Assembly (NCBI GenBank): GCA_016795065.1 | Contig: JAEUIU010000021.1 | Span: 62,001 to 126,000 of the forward strand | Direction of reading: 5' to 3' | Length of the DNA: 64,000 nucleotides | Source of the DNA: Phycisphaerae bacterium | Lineage (GTDB): Bacteria; Planctomycetota; Phycisphaerae; Phycisphaerales; SM1A02 | In this document: positions 44,184 through 52,475 of the stretch, piece by piece | Position numbering within the stretch: position 1 is the first letter of the stretch | Layout of the letters: each line of letters opens with the position of its first letter | The notes under the pieces: generated by a model | Databases searched by the model: none | Seen by the model: only the letters and a program-made list of their open reading frames with translations | What the model was told of the DNA's origin: nothing | Made by a program: the position numbers and the translations under genes

Positions 44184-45829
44184 GACGCACCTCCTCGATC
44201 TTCCTCTTGATGATGGTCGGCGTGTGCACCCTTGTGACGTCCGCCTCCGCGGCAAGGACAGTCATGGCAGCGCCCGTCGCAGCCGCGCTCGGCCGCCACG
44301 TAGGGAGCGACCAGCGGGGCGAGATTCGGAATGTCGATCTCGACAAAGAGCCCGTCGATGCCATCGCGGCGGCACTCGACCTCGCAGGCAATCATGTCAC
44401 TGTCCTTCTGGGCGAAGTCGGCGTCCGGCAGCGTTCGGGTCGGCGCACCGTGATCGTCGCGCAGGAGTCCGTTCGAGCGGGCTGCGATCGCCGGACCGTT
44501 GCGGCTCCACGCCGCGCGATCGATCCACAGGGTTCCGCTGCGCAGCGGCCACGAGATGGACTCGCCTCGGCCGACGAACTCGGGCCGACGCGGATGGCGC
44601 GGGCGCCATGGGCCGGCCTTGGATTGAGCCACGAGAGCGGTGAAGCGGGCGGCGATGCGTGCCGGCGGATCGGTCTTGCGATAACCCTCGACGATCGCCG
44701 GCAAGCCGCGTGTCGCCGACTGGAGGATCTCGACCGCCCGATCCTCGGTATTTCCGCCGAGTCGGATCACTGCGGGGATCGAGAGCTCCAATTCCCAGAA
44801 CGCCTTGGCCAGTCCATACGCCGACCAGAACTGCTCCTGGCTGGCGACGCCCGAACCGGAACCGAAGTAGCCGACGAGATCCGGCTGGGCGAGAATCAAC
44901 CGAGCCGCGGCGTATACCTTCGCAGGCGATGGATTGCCGCTGGTGTCGGTGAAGTCGGCGAGCGTGAAACCTTCGGCGCTCACCGCATCCATCGACATCA
45001 TGGAGCCGCCGCCACCCGCGCCGTGGAAGCCAATGAGACCGCGCGAACCGTCCGCGGCGCAGACCGCCAGTTGTGCGAAGTAGAAGGTACCGCGGTGATC
45101 CGACTGCTCGACCGCGTAGGCGACACGCTCGAGTGCCGTCGGGGGATGGTCCAGTTCGCGGGCGATGTCGATCCCAAGGTCGGGATGACGGAAGACCGCG
45201 TAATCGTCGACCGTCACGCGGCAGTCGAGGGCGATGGCCACGCCGTCCTGCGTGAGGGCGAGCGGGTTGATCTCAAGCGACCTCGCCTCGTGTCGACGGG
45301 CGACATCAAAGAGCTTGACGACGAGTGAGCGAACCGAGGATGCCGCAGCCGGTGCAAGACCTAACGACTCGATCGCGGTATCCAGCACGATTGTGTCCGG
45401 TCCTGTGTCCACATCGCAGGCAATGCGGCGGACCGCGGCGGCCCGTTCCTCAACGCCGCTCCCACCGCTGGCGGAAAGGAGGAGGATCGGCGCACGTTCG
45501 CGATCATCAATCGAGAACGAAACAAAGAGCTCGCGTGCAAACGCCAGCCGCTCCTCGATGAGCACCTCGGTGACCGGAAACTGCCCCACCTTCATGGCGA
45601 GCATGCGGGCCGCGTGGTCGCGAGCTTCTTCTGCGGTCTTCGCAACGGCGACTCCGCCCATCGCAGCCCGGCCGGTCGCCCACGCCTGGATCTTCACCAT
45701 GCAGGGGAAGCCGATTCGGGTCGCAACCTTCGCTGCCTCCTCGGGGCTTCGGGCCACTCCCCCTTTGGGGACCGGAATGCCGGCATCGCGGAGAAGAGCC
45801 TTGCCTTGGTGTTCGGCGAGTCGAGCCAT
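44180..45829 (-). CDS. ATP-citrate-lyase-like / succinyl-CoA synthetase beta-type subunit with Cys/His-rich tail
   Basis: A 549-residue ATP-grasp protein: LAEHQGKALLRDAGIPVPKG at the start is the ATP-grasp_2 entry, KIQAWATGRAAMGGV binds ATP, ARSLEINPLAL is the metal-binding strand, and GAGGGGSMMSMDAV plus YFGSGSGVASQEQFWSAY belong to the ligase domain. About 150 extra residues follow the domain and end in CDGRCHDCPCRGGGRHKG and more His, a likely metal-binding tail I cannot match to a family. With the alpha-fusion subunit downstream it forms the ATP-dependent citrate-cleaving pair. It is first in the operon, behind the promoter at 45948. The ATG at 45829 is chosen for family alignment. Confidence 0.8.
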   Translation of the reverse strand: MARLAEHQGKALLRDAGIPVPKGGVARSPEEAAKVATRIGFPCMVKIQAWATGRAAMGGVAVAKTAEEARDHAARMLAMKVGQFPVTEVLIEERLAFARELFVSFSIDDRERAPILLLSASGGSGVEERAAAVRRIACDVDTGPDTIVLDTAIESLGLAPAAASSVRSLVVKLFDVARRHEARSLEINPLALTQDGVAIALDCRVTVDDYAVFRHPDLGIDIARELDHPPTALERVAYAVEQSDHRGTFYFAQLAVCAADGSRGLIGFHGAGGGGSMMSMDAVSAEGFTLADFTDTSGNPSPAKVYAAARLILAQPDLVGYFGSGSGVASQEQFWSAYGLAKAFWELELSIPAVIRLGGNTEDRAVEILQSATRGLPAIVEGYRKTDPPARIAARFTALVAQSKAGPWRPRHPRRPEFVGRGESISWPLRSGTLWIDRAAWSRNGPAIAARSNGLLRDDHGAPTRTLPDADFAQKDSDMIACEVECRRDGIDGLFVEIDIPNLAPLVAPYVAAERGCDGRCHDCPCRGGGRHKGAHADHHQEEDRGGAS

Positions 45830-45947
45830 GGGGTCCAGAGCGGTTTCGATGCCTGAGGGACGAGGGGATATCGCTCTTGCCAAGCCCCCCAGCCGCAGGG
45901 TCTTGCGGGCGCAGGGCAAGTCGGAAAGCGACTCCGAATTCCTGACT

Positions 45948-45975
45948 TGTATATCCGCGTTTCGTCCGCTGTCAA
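45948..45975 (-). promoter_or_regulatory. Sigma70-type promoter of the tricarboxylate operon
   Basis: On the minus strand TTGACA (45975-45970) and TATACA (45953-45948) are separated by 16 bases, with a transcription start expected near 45941, about 110 bases before the first gene. The sequence is a near-consensus match in a GC-rich setting; activity is inferred. Confidence 0.6.
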
Positions 45976-46026
45976 GGCCTTCCGGAACGCGCAGCCCATC
46001 GCGACGAGCCGTCGTGTACCGCAAAC

Positions 46027-46944
46027 TCATCCCGACGTCGGTGCCGGCAACCTGCACTCGGGCTCGTACCCACACTCTCGCATGAGCTGCGCGATCGGCT
46101 CGCAGAGTTCGGCGGCCATGGACTCATCGAGATGGTTGCGCCAGTCTCCAGCGACTCCGCTTCGAAAGAACGCCTTGTTGTCCTGGTCGCCACGGGCCCG
46201 GCCGCCCGACCGCTTCTTGAAACTCCCCGATTCGATGCAGCCCGACATGGACTGGGGCGACGCGTCGACGCCGAGGAAGGAGAGACAGCGGGTGAGTTGC
46301 CCCGGTTCATCCGCAAGCAAGTCCTCGTATCGCACCTCCAGGTAACGATCGGGAAATGCTCTCGCGGCGGCTCGCGACTGGCGGATTGCCTGAGCCCACG
46401 AGCCCTGCATGAACTGGCGGAAGTGTTCCGTCCGCTTGGATTCGTCGCCCTGAGCGAAGTGGAAGTAGCCGCTGGTGGCCGCATCGCGCGGATCGCGAAC
46501 GACGTGCAGGAAGAGTGCGTCAGGATAGAGCTGGTTCAGGAGCGGCAGGCAAACCGAGTGTTGGGGCGTCTTGTCTCCGACGACGCGCACGCGGCTCATG
46601 TCCTTCCCCGTGCCAGAGGCCATTTCGATATAGCGAAAGAGCTGCATGTCCAAGAGCTGACGCATGCACATGAGCAGGTCGACGTCGCGCAGGTGCGTGA
46701 CCGGATCAGGCACGAACTGGGACTGGTCTGCGTTGAACGCCTGAAACCCCTTGCTGATCGCGGGGAACATCCGCCACGCGAAGCGACCCTCACCGTGGAT
46801 CACGATCTCGGGATGCCCGGCGAGCTGGTTCTGAATCCAGGTGGTGCCTGACTTCGGGCAGCCGATGACGAAGAGCTTTCGCAAGCGTCCGACGAGATCC
46901 TGCGAGCGGCGCCAGACGGGGATGAGTTCGGGGACGGTGGGCAT
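46027..46944 (-). CDS. Sulfotransferase family protein
   Basis: A 305-residue protein with the PAPS 5'-phosphosulfate loop VIGCPKSGTTWIQNQL near residue 27, the 3'-phosphate motif HVVRDPRDAATSGYFHF near 150 and VRYEDLLADEPGQL near 205. It would move a sulfuryl group from PAPS to a carbohydrate or other hydroxyl. There is no membrane segment. A second, divergent sulfotransferase follows upstream on the same strand 45 bases away, so the two probably modify the same surface polymer or metabolite. Confidence 0.85.
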   Translation of the reverse strand: MPTVPELIPVWRRSQDLVGRLRKLFVIGCPKSGTTWIQNQLAGHPEIVIHGEGRFAWRMFPAISKGFQAFNADQSQFVPDPVTHLRDVDLLMCMRQLLDMQLFRYIEMASGTGKDMSRVRVVGDKTPQHSVCLPLLNQLYPDALFLHVVRDPRDAATSGYFHFAQGDESKRTEHFRQFMQGSWAQAIRQSRAAARAFPDRYLEVRYEDLLADEPGQLTRCLSFLGVDASPQSMSGCIESGSFKKRSGGRARGDQDNKAFFRSGVAGDWRNHLDESMAAELCEPIAQLMRECGYEPECRLPAPTSG

Positions 46945-46989
46945 GGGATTGCGGAGCTCGGCGGCTGAGAACGTGGAACAACCGGACCG

Positions 46990-47808
46990 TCACCGACGGG
47001 TCGAATCGGAAAGGCTTGCCAGCGCGGCCCACGAGGCGTCCCGCCAACCGTTTTCGTTGTGTCCGCTTGGCTGCGGGAACTGGTGATCGACCTGAAATGC
47101 CAATCGCCGCAGCGCCTCCGCGGTGTCGCGCATCTCGCGGGCAAGTCGTCCCGATTCGGTTGGCTGCTGTTGGGGGATGAGGAGCCTGTCTGCCTCGACA
47201 TCGACACCAGGAACCGCACAGAAGTACCCCTTCAGAAGCGTGAAGAACTGGGCGCCGTAGTGGTTGAAACACTTGTAGTCGTTGCGGACGTGAATCGACT
47301 CCGCCGCGCAGGCCTCGCGAATCCGATCCATGTCCGGCTCGGTCTCGCCCAGGAAGCAGACGACTTGCGTCAACATGGCGACGGGCTCGTCGACGAGATC
47401 GGCATAGTTGACCACAAGCCGCCGGTCGACATGGTCCAGAACCCACTTCTTATAGAAGCGCATCCAGTAGCCGATCTTGTTGATGGCGAAGTTCGTCCAC
47501 GCAGCGGGGGTGTCCGGCAAGCCCGACTGCTTGACATTCAGCTTGAAGAGCGAAACGAGGCTATCGAGCGGGTAACGGATCTGAACGATGTATTGCCGGT
47601 CACTTCGGATCGGCGTGTCGAGGTCGAAGTCGTGGTTCTTCTGGAAGCGCGTCTCTGGATCGAGGTCAAGCCGCCGTTCAGGGTGCGCATACTGTTCGCA
47701 ATAGCGCATGCCTTGCTCGCCGAAGTAGCGCAAGAGCAGCCCCTCGAGCAGGTGATGACCTGAACGCGGGAAGCTCACGCACTCGGTTCGGTGGACGATT
47801 GTCGGCAT
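46990..47808 (-). CDS. Divergent sulfotransferase-like protein
   Basis: A 272-residue protein starting at the ATG at 47808. SFPRSGHHLLEGLLLRYFG near residue 10 is the phosphosulfate-binding loop of a distinct sulfotransferase branch (P-R-S-G-H-H). IVQIRYPLDSLVSLFKLNV near 90 matches the R-x-P-x-x-x-x-x-S 3'-phosphate motif, and VVNYADLVDEPVAML the following helix. The substrate is unknown. It lies directly upstream of the other sulfotransferase gene. Confidence 0.75.
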   Translation of the reverse strand: MPTIVHRTECVSFPRSGHHLLEGLLLRYFGEQGMRYCEQYAHPERRLDLDPETRFQKNHDFDLDTPIRSDRQYIVQIRYPLDSLVSLFKLNVKQSGLPDTPAAWTNFAINKIGYWMRFYKKWVLDHVDRRLVVNYADLVDEPVAMLTQVVCFLGETEPDMDRIREACAAESIHVRNDYKCFNHYGAQFFTLLKGYFCAVPGVDVEADRLLIPQQQPTESGRLAREMRDTAEALRRLAFQVDHQFPQPSGHNENGWRDASWAALASLSDSTRR

Positions 47809-48061
47809 GCGTTGCCTTGAAGCAAACCGATTGCCATCGAGCCGGGGCGAGGGCGAAGCGCTCGACGATTGCGCCAACACCTCCGATGGACTGGTGCCAA
47901 TCAGCGACCTCAGCCGCGGCCTCCCTTTGGGCCAGTACCCGGGCGGCCTCTACCCGAACGGACAAGACTCCCCTCCGGGGCCACCTCACAGCCTCGCAGG
48001 GCAGCAGGCCGCGAGCATCGCGACCGGTTTCGCGGTCAAGAACAGGTGCAGCAAGGTCTGA

Positions 48062-48250
48062 ATGAAGCCCACGTTGGGTCGGTCTGGGTCAAGGTCGCCA
48101 ACCGCGGGGCCGACGCGCTCGCTTCTTGGCCCGAGCGCCGACGCGGCGCGTGGGGCCCCCTGCTCGGGCAAGTGCCCACTCGATCTGGATTGGGACGGCA
48201 TCGTCAACGCGTCCGATCTGGTAACGCTCCTCGCAGGGTGGATCGCCTGA
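48062..48250 (+). pseudogene. Orphan dockerin-like fragment
   Basis: The last 24 codons of this short frame read CPLDLDWDGIVNASDL followed by VTLLAGW, a single dockerin-like repeat, ending in TGA at 48250. The sequence before it (MKPTLGRSGSRSPTAG...) is not recognisable and no signal peptide or second repeat is present. It looks like the surviving 3' end of a secreted-protein gene whose front has been lost. The rest of the stretch 47809-48395 shows no other gene. Confidence 0.5.
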
Positions 48251-48395
48251 GAGCGGACGGAGTTTCGATGGGAAACCGCTGGCCGCGATCCCGTTCGAAT
48301 CCGCGTTGGTGCATTGGACACTTCAGGCACCCCCGGATCCTCGCGGTCGGGAGGTTGCCGCAAGGACCACGCAATGGTGTTGGTCCCACGGGTCC

Positions 48396-49037
48396 TTACG
48401 TTCCAGCGCGAGACATCATCCGGCGGCGAATGGCCACCACTCCAATCAGACCGATGCCCCCCAGAATCAGGGGCGTCGGGATCGGCACGATGATCGGAGG
48501 ATTGCGATGTGATTGGTTGGACCCGCCCCATACATGGAGGGGATCCGGCAGTCGGAAGGGCTTGTAGGACGGAGTCCCCGAATGAGCCGAACGATCGCCA
48601 GCTCCAGACCCTCCGCCATCACTCGCCATCAAGATCGGAGAATCCTCAGGAACGGCGAGGTCGATGGGCAGCGTCAATCTCCCGATGCCACTCTGCGGAG
48701 TGACCACCATGCTGAGGAGATTCGCCTGCAGACGAGCTGATTCGCCGCCAAGGGCTGACCGGGAGACTGCAATGGCGATCCCCGTGACGCACGCGTCACC
48801 CGATGGTCCTTTGGTGTGCCTTGCCCATGCTTCAACGATGCTCGGTTCCGATCCGACATGCTGTCCCGACACCGGAACGTCGGATGGCCATTGGATCCTG
48901 AGATCGCCTCCCCGCGCCCGTTCAACTTGGGCAAGAAGAACTGCGGTTACGGCGAAGGCGAATCGAAACGATCTCGGGCACGTGTTGTGAGTGGCCGATA
49001 GGCACGAAACTACTTCAGCGCGCCTCGTTGAGTGCAT
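48396..49037 (-). CDS. Exported protein with PEP-CTERM-like sorting tail
   Basis: A 213-residue protein from the ATG at 49037. Signal-like segment SFRFAFAVTAVLLAQVERARG at about 22-43. The C-terminus reads VPIPTPLILGGIGLIGVVAI followed by RRR, a proline-led membrane segment with a basic end as in PEP-CTERM proteins, which are thought to be cut and attached by exosortase. The middle (150 residues) has no known domain. No exosortase gene is in the window. It points away from the His-rich operon across a 356-base intergenic stretch. Confidence 0.65.
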   Translation of the reverse strand: MHSTRRAEVVSCLSATHNTCPRSFRFAFAVTAVLLAQVERARGGDLRIQWPSDVPVSGQHVGSEPSIVEAWARHTKGPSGDACVTGIAIAVSRSALGGESARLQANLLSMVVTPQSGIGRLTLPIDLAVPEDSPILMASDGGGSGAGDRSAHSGTPSYKPFRLPDPLHVWGGSNQSHRNPPIIVPIPTPLILGGIGLIGVVAIRRRMMSRAGT

Positions 49038-49356
49038 GACTTTCTCACCCCTTGACTGCGTCAACGGGTCCCCGGGTTGGCCGAAAACTCTGGCTCGTGT
49101 CCTCGCCGAACGACAGCAGGGACCGAAAGCTGGAAACTCCACGCCTTCGCCCCTTTTCCCACGCCTCACGTTGGATCTCGGACCTCCACAACCTACGTCA
49201 CGAGTGACGCGGACGCAAGGCGAACCTCGCGAGCGATTGCAGATCGCTGTTGCGAGAAACCGGTATCGCGCCGACGTTGCGCGACGCTGAGAAACGTCAA
49301 CCACAACGCTTCACCGAACGCTCGCTGTTCCGGAAGCTCGAATCGTGCGTCGGCAA

Positions 49357-49386
49357 TTGACCCGGACCGCCTTCGGTCCGTACATT
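49357..49386 (+). promoter_or_regulatory. Promoter with a palindromic operator between -35 and -10
   Basis: TTGACC (49357-49362) and TACATT (49381-49386) are 18 bases apart, and that spacer is exactly CGGACCG-CCTT-CGGTCCG, a seven-base perfect inverted repeat. A repressor or MerR-type activator bound there would control the promoter. The expected transcription start falls at or next to the GTG at 49394, so the message may be leaderless. Confidence 0.5.
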
Positions 49387-49393
49387 CTGGCCC

Positions 49394-49774
49394 GTGCAGC
49401 GTCTGCTCGCCATCCTGACGGTCATCGCTTACCTCCTGAGCGGGAGCGGCGTCATCGATGCGCTTCACCGCGAAGCCCATGGTCATGCCCATGCCATTGC
49501 GGCGACTGGATTTGCGAGCCACGACCACCGTGGCGGATGCCACAGCCATCACCACGCTCACGACGAGGGTTCCGGCTCCGGTCAGGCAGAGGGCGACGCC
49601 TCGGACTGCCCCATCTGCGTTGCCCTCGCCCTTGCGGGGACGGGGTCGACGCCTCCGCCAATCGCGGCTTTCACGATCGCCCGGGTATCCCACCGCATCG
49701 CGGTGGTCGACGCTTTTGCCCCGGCCCCCTCACCGCTCGGCGCCCTGAAGGCCCGTCCTCCGCCCGCGGCCTAA
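49394..49774 (+). CDS. Small exported His-rich protein with CPIC motif
   Basis: A 126-residue protein with an N-terminal hydrophobic segment (LLAILTVIAYLLSGSGVI). The following region is His-rich (HREAHGHAHAI, HDHRGGCHSHHHAHDE), then SDCPICVALALAG, similar to the D-x-P-x-C-x-x-C pattern of DUF2946-type proteins found beside metal-handling genes. It probably binds a metal at the membrane or outside it. The start is the GTG at 49394; there is no ribosome site, which fits the leaderless promoter. It is the first gene before the prepilin and two dockerin proteins. Confidence 0.65.
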   Translation: MQRLLAILTVIAYLLSGSGVIDALHREAHGHAHAIAATGFASHDHRGGCHSHHHAHDEGSGSGQAEGDASDCPICVALALAGTGSTPPPIAAFTIARVSHRIAVVDAFAPAPSPLGALKARPPPAA

Positions 49775-49932
49775 CCCCCGAATCAAGGTCCTGACCACGC
49801 CCGCTGAGCTTTGGCTTGCCGCGGGGGTCCTGTGGACATGATTCGGACCGAACCGAGCAGGCTCCATTCACCTAAGACGAGTTGCCTCATGTCCCACCCT
49901 CGTGGGAATCGACTTCTCAGGTAGCCCACATC

Positions 49933-50787
49933 ATGGCCATCTTTCCGGTCCGCCACCGGTCCGACTGCGGTCGGTCCCGGCAGCATGACCTCCGATCCGC
50001 TCCGGTCCTCCGGCGGGGATTCACGCTCGTTGAGTTGCTCATCGTCGTCGCGATCATCGTGACGATCATCGCCACGCTCCTGCCAGCGTTCGCCTCGGTG
50101 CGACGCAGCAGTCGCGTGACGGCTGATCTTGCAAACCTCCGCATGCTCCAGGCGGCACACCTTGGCTATGCGACCGACTTCGGCGGATACCTCGCCGACG
50201 CCCGGCTTCCGCATGGCGGTGTCGACCAGGACATCAAGGAGTCCTTCGTCACGACGCTCAAGCCCTATTACGACAGCGCCTTCGCGTTGCGCAGTCCCAT
50301 CGACAACAGCCCACACTGGCCGACCTCGATGGGCGGTGCAAACGTTCCGCTTGCCGGCTCCGCCGATGCCTTTCGTGTCACCTCATACGGGCTCAACAAC
50401 TTCCTTTCCAGGGAGTTCTCGCCGGCCTCGGCCGTCGACCCGTTGTTGGCGACCGATCGCCTCTCAAAGGTGAGCTCGCCCGGCGCAACCGTGCACATGC
50501 TCCTCATGGCCGAAACCGGCGACTACGCCGGATCGGACCACGTCCACGTGGAGACATGGGGCGGAGCGCAGCAGGCGGCCATCGTCGCGACCGTCCAGGT
50601 CTCGACGGCGGCGGCAGGCGGTCTCGAGAGGACCGGCGAGGCGCGGAGCAACTGGAGCTTCCTCGACGGCCACGCGGCAACGCTGCGGTTCGGATCCACC
50701 TACATCGACCAGTCCATCAATCGCTTCGATCCCAGTGTCAGCGGGCTCTTTGACAGCCGCACCGGCGGCACACTGGGCTCGCCCTAA
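49933..50787 (+). CDS. Type II secretion-style prepilin of the H-X9-DG (DUF1559-like) group
   Basis: A 284-residue protein. After 30 basic residues comes the prepilin cleavage and methylation motif RRGFTLVELLIVVAIIVTII (cut after the Gly, Glu at +5), continuing as a hydrophobic helix. The C-terminal SFLDGHAATLRFG is the D-G-H-type end characteristic of the large planctomycete pseudopilin family. The start is ATG 49933. The stop codon TAA is part of the dispersed motif at 50784. It probably assembles into or forms part of a surface pseudopilus; it is followed 35 bases later by a secreted dockerin protein. Confidence 0.83.
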   Translation: MAIFPVRHRSDCGRSRQHDLRSAPVLRRGFTLVELLIVVAIIVTIIATLLPAFASVRRSSRVTADLANLRMLQAAHLGYATDFGGYLADARLPHGGVDQDIKESFVTTLKPYYDSAFALRSPIDNSPHWPTSMGGANVPLAGSADAFRVTSYGLNNFLSREFSPASAVDPLLATDRLSKVSSPGATVHMLLMAETGDYAGSDHVHVETWGGAQQAAIVATVQVSTAAAGGLERTGEARSNWSFLDGHAATLRFGSTYIDQSINRFDPSVSGLFDSRTGGTLGSP

Positions 50788-50822
50788 CAGTTCGTCCCCC
50801 TGCGGACACCCAAGGATACGAC

Positions 50823-51629
50823 ATGTCACAAACCCATCGAATCGCCATGTTGGCGATCGCAGCCTCGTGCTGTTCCTGCGCGCTTGGCCAACACCCGGGC
50901 GACATCAATCCGACGCTTCATCCCGGAGGCGGAGGATTCGCCAAGATCCTCACCGGCGTCATCAACGCTGAAGGAGAGCAGGAAAGCGATGTTCGCGTCT
51001 TTGAATGCGCGTTCGGCGACTCCGGCTTCCCGGAGTTCACCAGCAATCCCGGCTTCGACGCGGTCCCCGGCACGTTCCAGGCCGGAACGCGCGTCGGATT
51101 TCACGTCCCCGACGGGTTCTACCGTTGGGACGGCACTTCACCGTCGCTCGTGACGGATGAGCGCCTCGACATCAGCTACTTCACGCTTGCGGTCACGGTG
51201 GGGCCCGCGCCCAACGAGGGCTTCGACCTCGCCGTGCAGTCCAACGGAGGCTGGCACCGTCATCTGTCCTTCTCCATCGGCAACGAGTCCGGCGGCAACG
51301 CGCCGCCCGGCATCTACGTCCTGCCACTGGTGCTCTACTCCACCGACCGGATGGTGGTCGCGTCCGAGCCCTTCTGGCTCGTCTTCAACTACCTCTCCAA
51401 CCAAACCGAGCAGGATGCGGCTACGGCATGGGTCCATGAGCACTGGGTCAGCCCGTTCTGCATCGCTGACACGGACTTCGACGGCAGCGTGGGAGCTCCC
51501 GACATCGCCAACCTGCTTGGCGCCTGGGGTCCCGCTGCGGCGACGGGCTTCGGCGACTTCAACGGCGATGGCCTGGTCGGTGCCAGCGACCTGGCCGTCC
51601 TGCTGGGCGCCTGGGGCTCCTGCCCCTAA
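50823..51629 (+). CDS. Secreted protein with HxH motif and dockerin-like tail (first of a pair)
   Basis: A 268-residue protein with a signal peptide (MSQTHRIAMLAIAASCCSCALG). AAGGA lies six bases before the start. The middle has GGWHRHLSFSIGN ... PPGIYVLPLVL, an H-x-H-hydrophobic-x-F ... P-G-I/V-Y pattern also present in the next gene and resembling surface proteins of the All3515 / TIGR03769 kind; that comparison is from memory. Two dockerin-like repeats (DTDFDGSVGAPDI, DFNGDGLVGASDL) end it. It probably sits on the cell surface and could bind a metal. The stop codon lies in the dispersed motif at 51626. Confidence 0.72.
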   Translation: MSQTHRIAMLAIAASCCSCALGQHPGDINPTLHPGGGGFAKILTGVINAEGEQESDVRVFECAFGDSGFPEFTSNPGFDAVPGTFQAGTRVGFHVPDGFYRWDGTSPSLVTDERLDISYFTLAVTVGPAPNEGFDLAVQSNGGWHRHLSFSIGNESGGNAPPGIYVLPLVLYSTDRMVVASEPFWLVFNYLSNQTEQDAATAWVHEHWVSPFCIADTDFDGSVGAPDIANLLGAWGPAAATGFGDFNGDGLVGASDLAVLLGAWGSCP

Positions 51630-51674
51630 CACTTCGTTCATACCTCACTTCAACACACCTTGCCACTCTTCACC

Positions 51675-52475
51675 ATGCATACCCTCCGATCCATCACGCT
51701 CCTCGCGAGCGCCATCGTTCTTGCTTCCCCTGCCCTTGCCGGCTCCGAGAAGAAACCACACCTCGACATTTGGCTCCATCCCGAAGGCAAGAGCCTCGCG
51801 GTCGGCAGCATCACCGAAGGAACCCCGGGGGAACCGGTCGATCCGATTGCCCGGGTTTTTGGGGCCGAACTCGGCGAGGATCCCGAGTTCCCGTTCTCCG
51901 CTCCCGAACCGGGCTTCCAATCGCTCCCTGGCCGAGCGACCGCCGGAGCAGCTTTCGGATTCGCCCTCCCCGGGCCCGTCCTGGCATGGAACGGCCTGGA
52001 ACTCGTTCCGAGTGACCATACCTTCACGCTTGAGTATGGACCCGCCAGCGTCACGTCTTCGGCGGGGTTCGTCGACGGCTTCACCTTCACGGCACAGCGG
52101 TCGGGTCTCATGCACATCCACTTCGACTTCACCCTCGCCGGCCCGAGCGGGGACCCGGAACCTGGCGTTTACGCCCTCGCCATTGTCTTCGACGGAGCGC
52201 TGCCGGTACTCGCGCCATCGCCGACCACGTGGATCGTCTTTAACCTCGGCCAGGATGAGGCGACACACGACGAGGCAATCACCTTCGCCGAGCTGTTCCT
52301 TGCCTGTGGCATCGACCTCAACGGCGATGGAGGCGTGGACGCCGCGGACCTCGCGATCCTCCTCGGTGCATGGGGGAGCGACGACGCCTCGTCCGATCTC
52401 AACGGTGACGGCACCGTCGACGCCGCCGACCTGGCCGAACTGTTAGGAGCTTGGGGCTTCACCTGCCCCGCGTAA
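51675..52475 (+). CDS. Secreted protein with HxH motif and dockerin-like tail (second of a pair)
   Basis: A 266-residue paralogue of the preceding gene. Signal peptide MHTLRSITLLASAIVLASPALA; start ATG 51675. It keeps SGLMHIHFDFTLAG ... EPGVYALAIVFDG and a W-(I/L)-V-F-N strand shared with its neighbour, and adds PHLDIWLHPEG at the N-terminus, where the neighbour has INPTLHPGG. Two strong dockerin-like repeats (DLNGDGGVDAADL, DLNGDGTVDAADL) complete it. The pair seems to have arisen by duplication followed by wide divergence. A copy of the dispersed motif lies in its last repeat (52436). Confidence 0.72.
   Translation: MHTLRSITLLASAIVLASPALAGSEKKPHLDIWLHPEGKSLAVGSITEGTPGEPVDPIARVFGAELGEDPEFPFSAPEPGFQSLPGRATAGAAFGFALPGPVLAWNGLELVPSDHTFTLEYGPASVTSSAGFVDGFTFTAQRSGLMHIHFDFTLAGPSGDPEPGVYALAIVFDGALPVLAPSPTTWIVFNLGQDEATHDEAITFAELFLACGIDLNGDGGVDAADLAILLGAWGSDDASSDLNGDGTVDAADLAELLGAWGFTCPA

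Noticed and set aside
49480..49580. Repeat array in the His-rich gene
   Set aside because: Repeated CAC/CAT codons reflect the His-rich protein; no direct repeats with spacers, so not a CRISPR or tandem repeat.
6824..52446. Enrichment of the bare pentamer CTAAC/GTTAG
   Set aside because: About 26 copies by eye, which is below what base composition predicts. Only the extended CTAAC-NN-TTCG form is over-represented.
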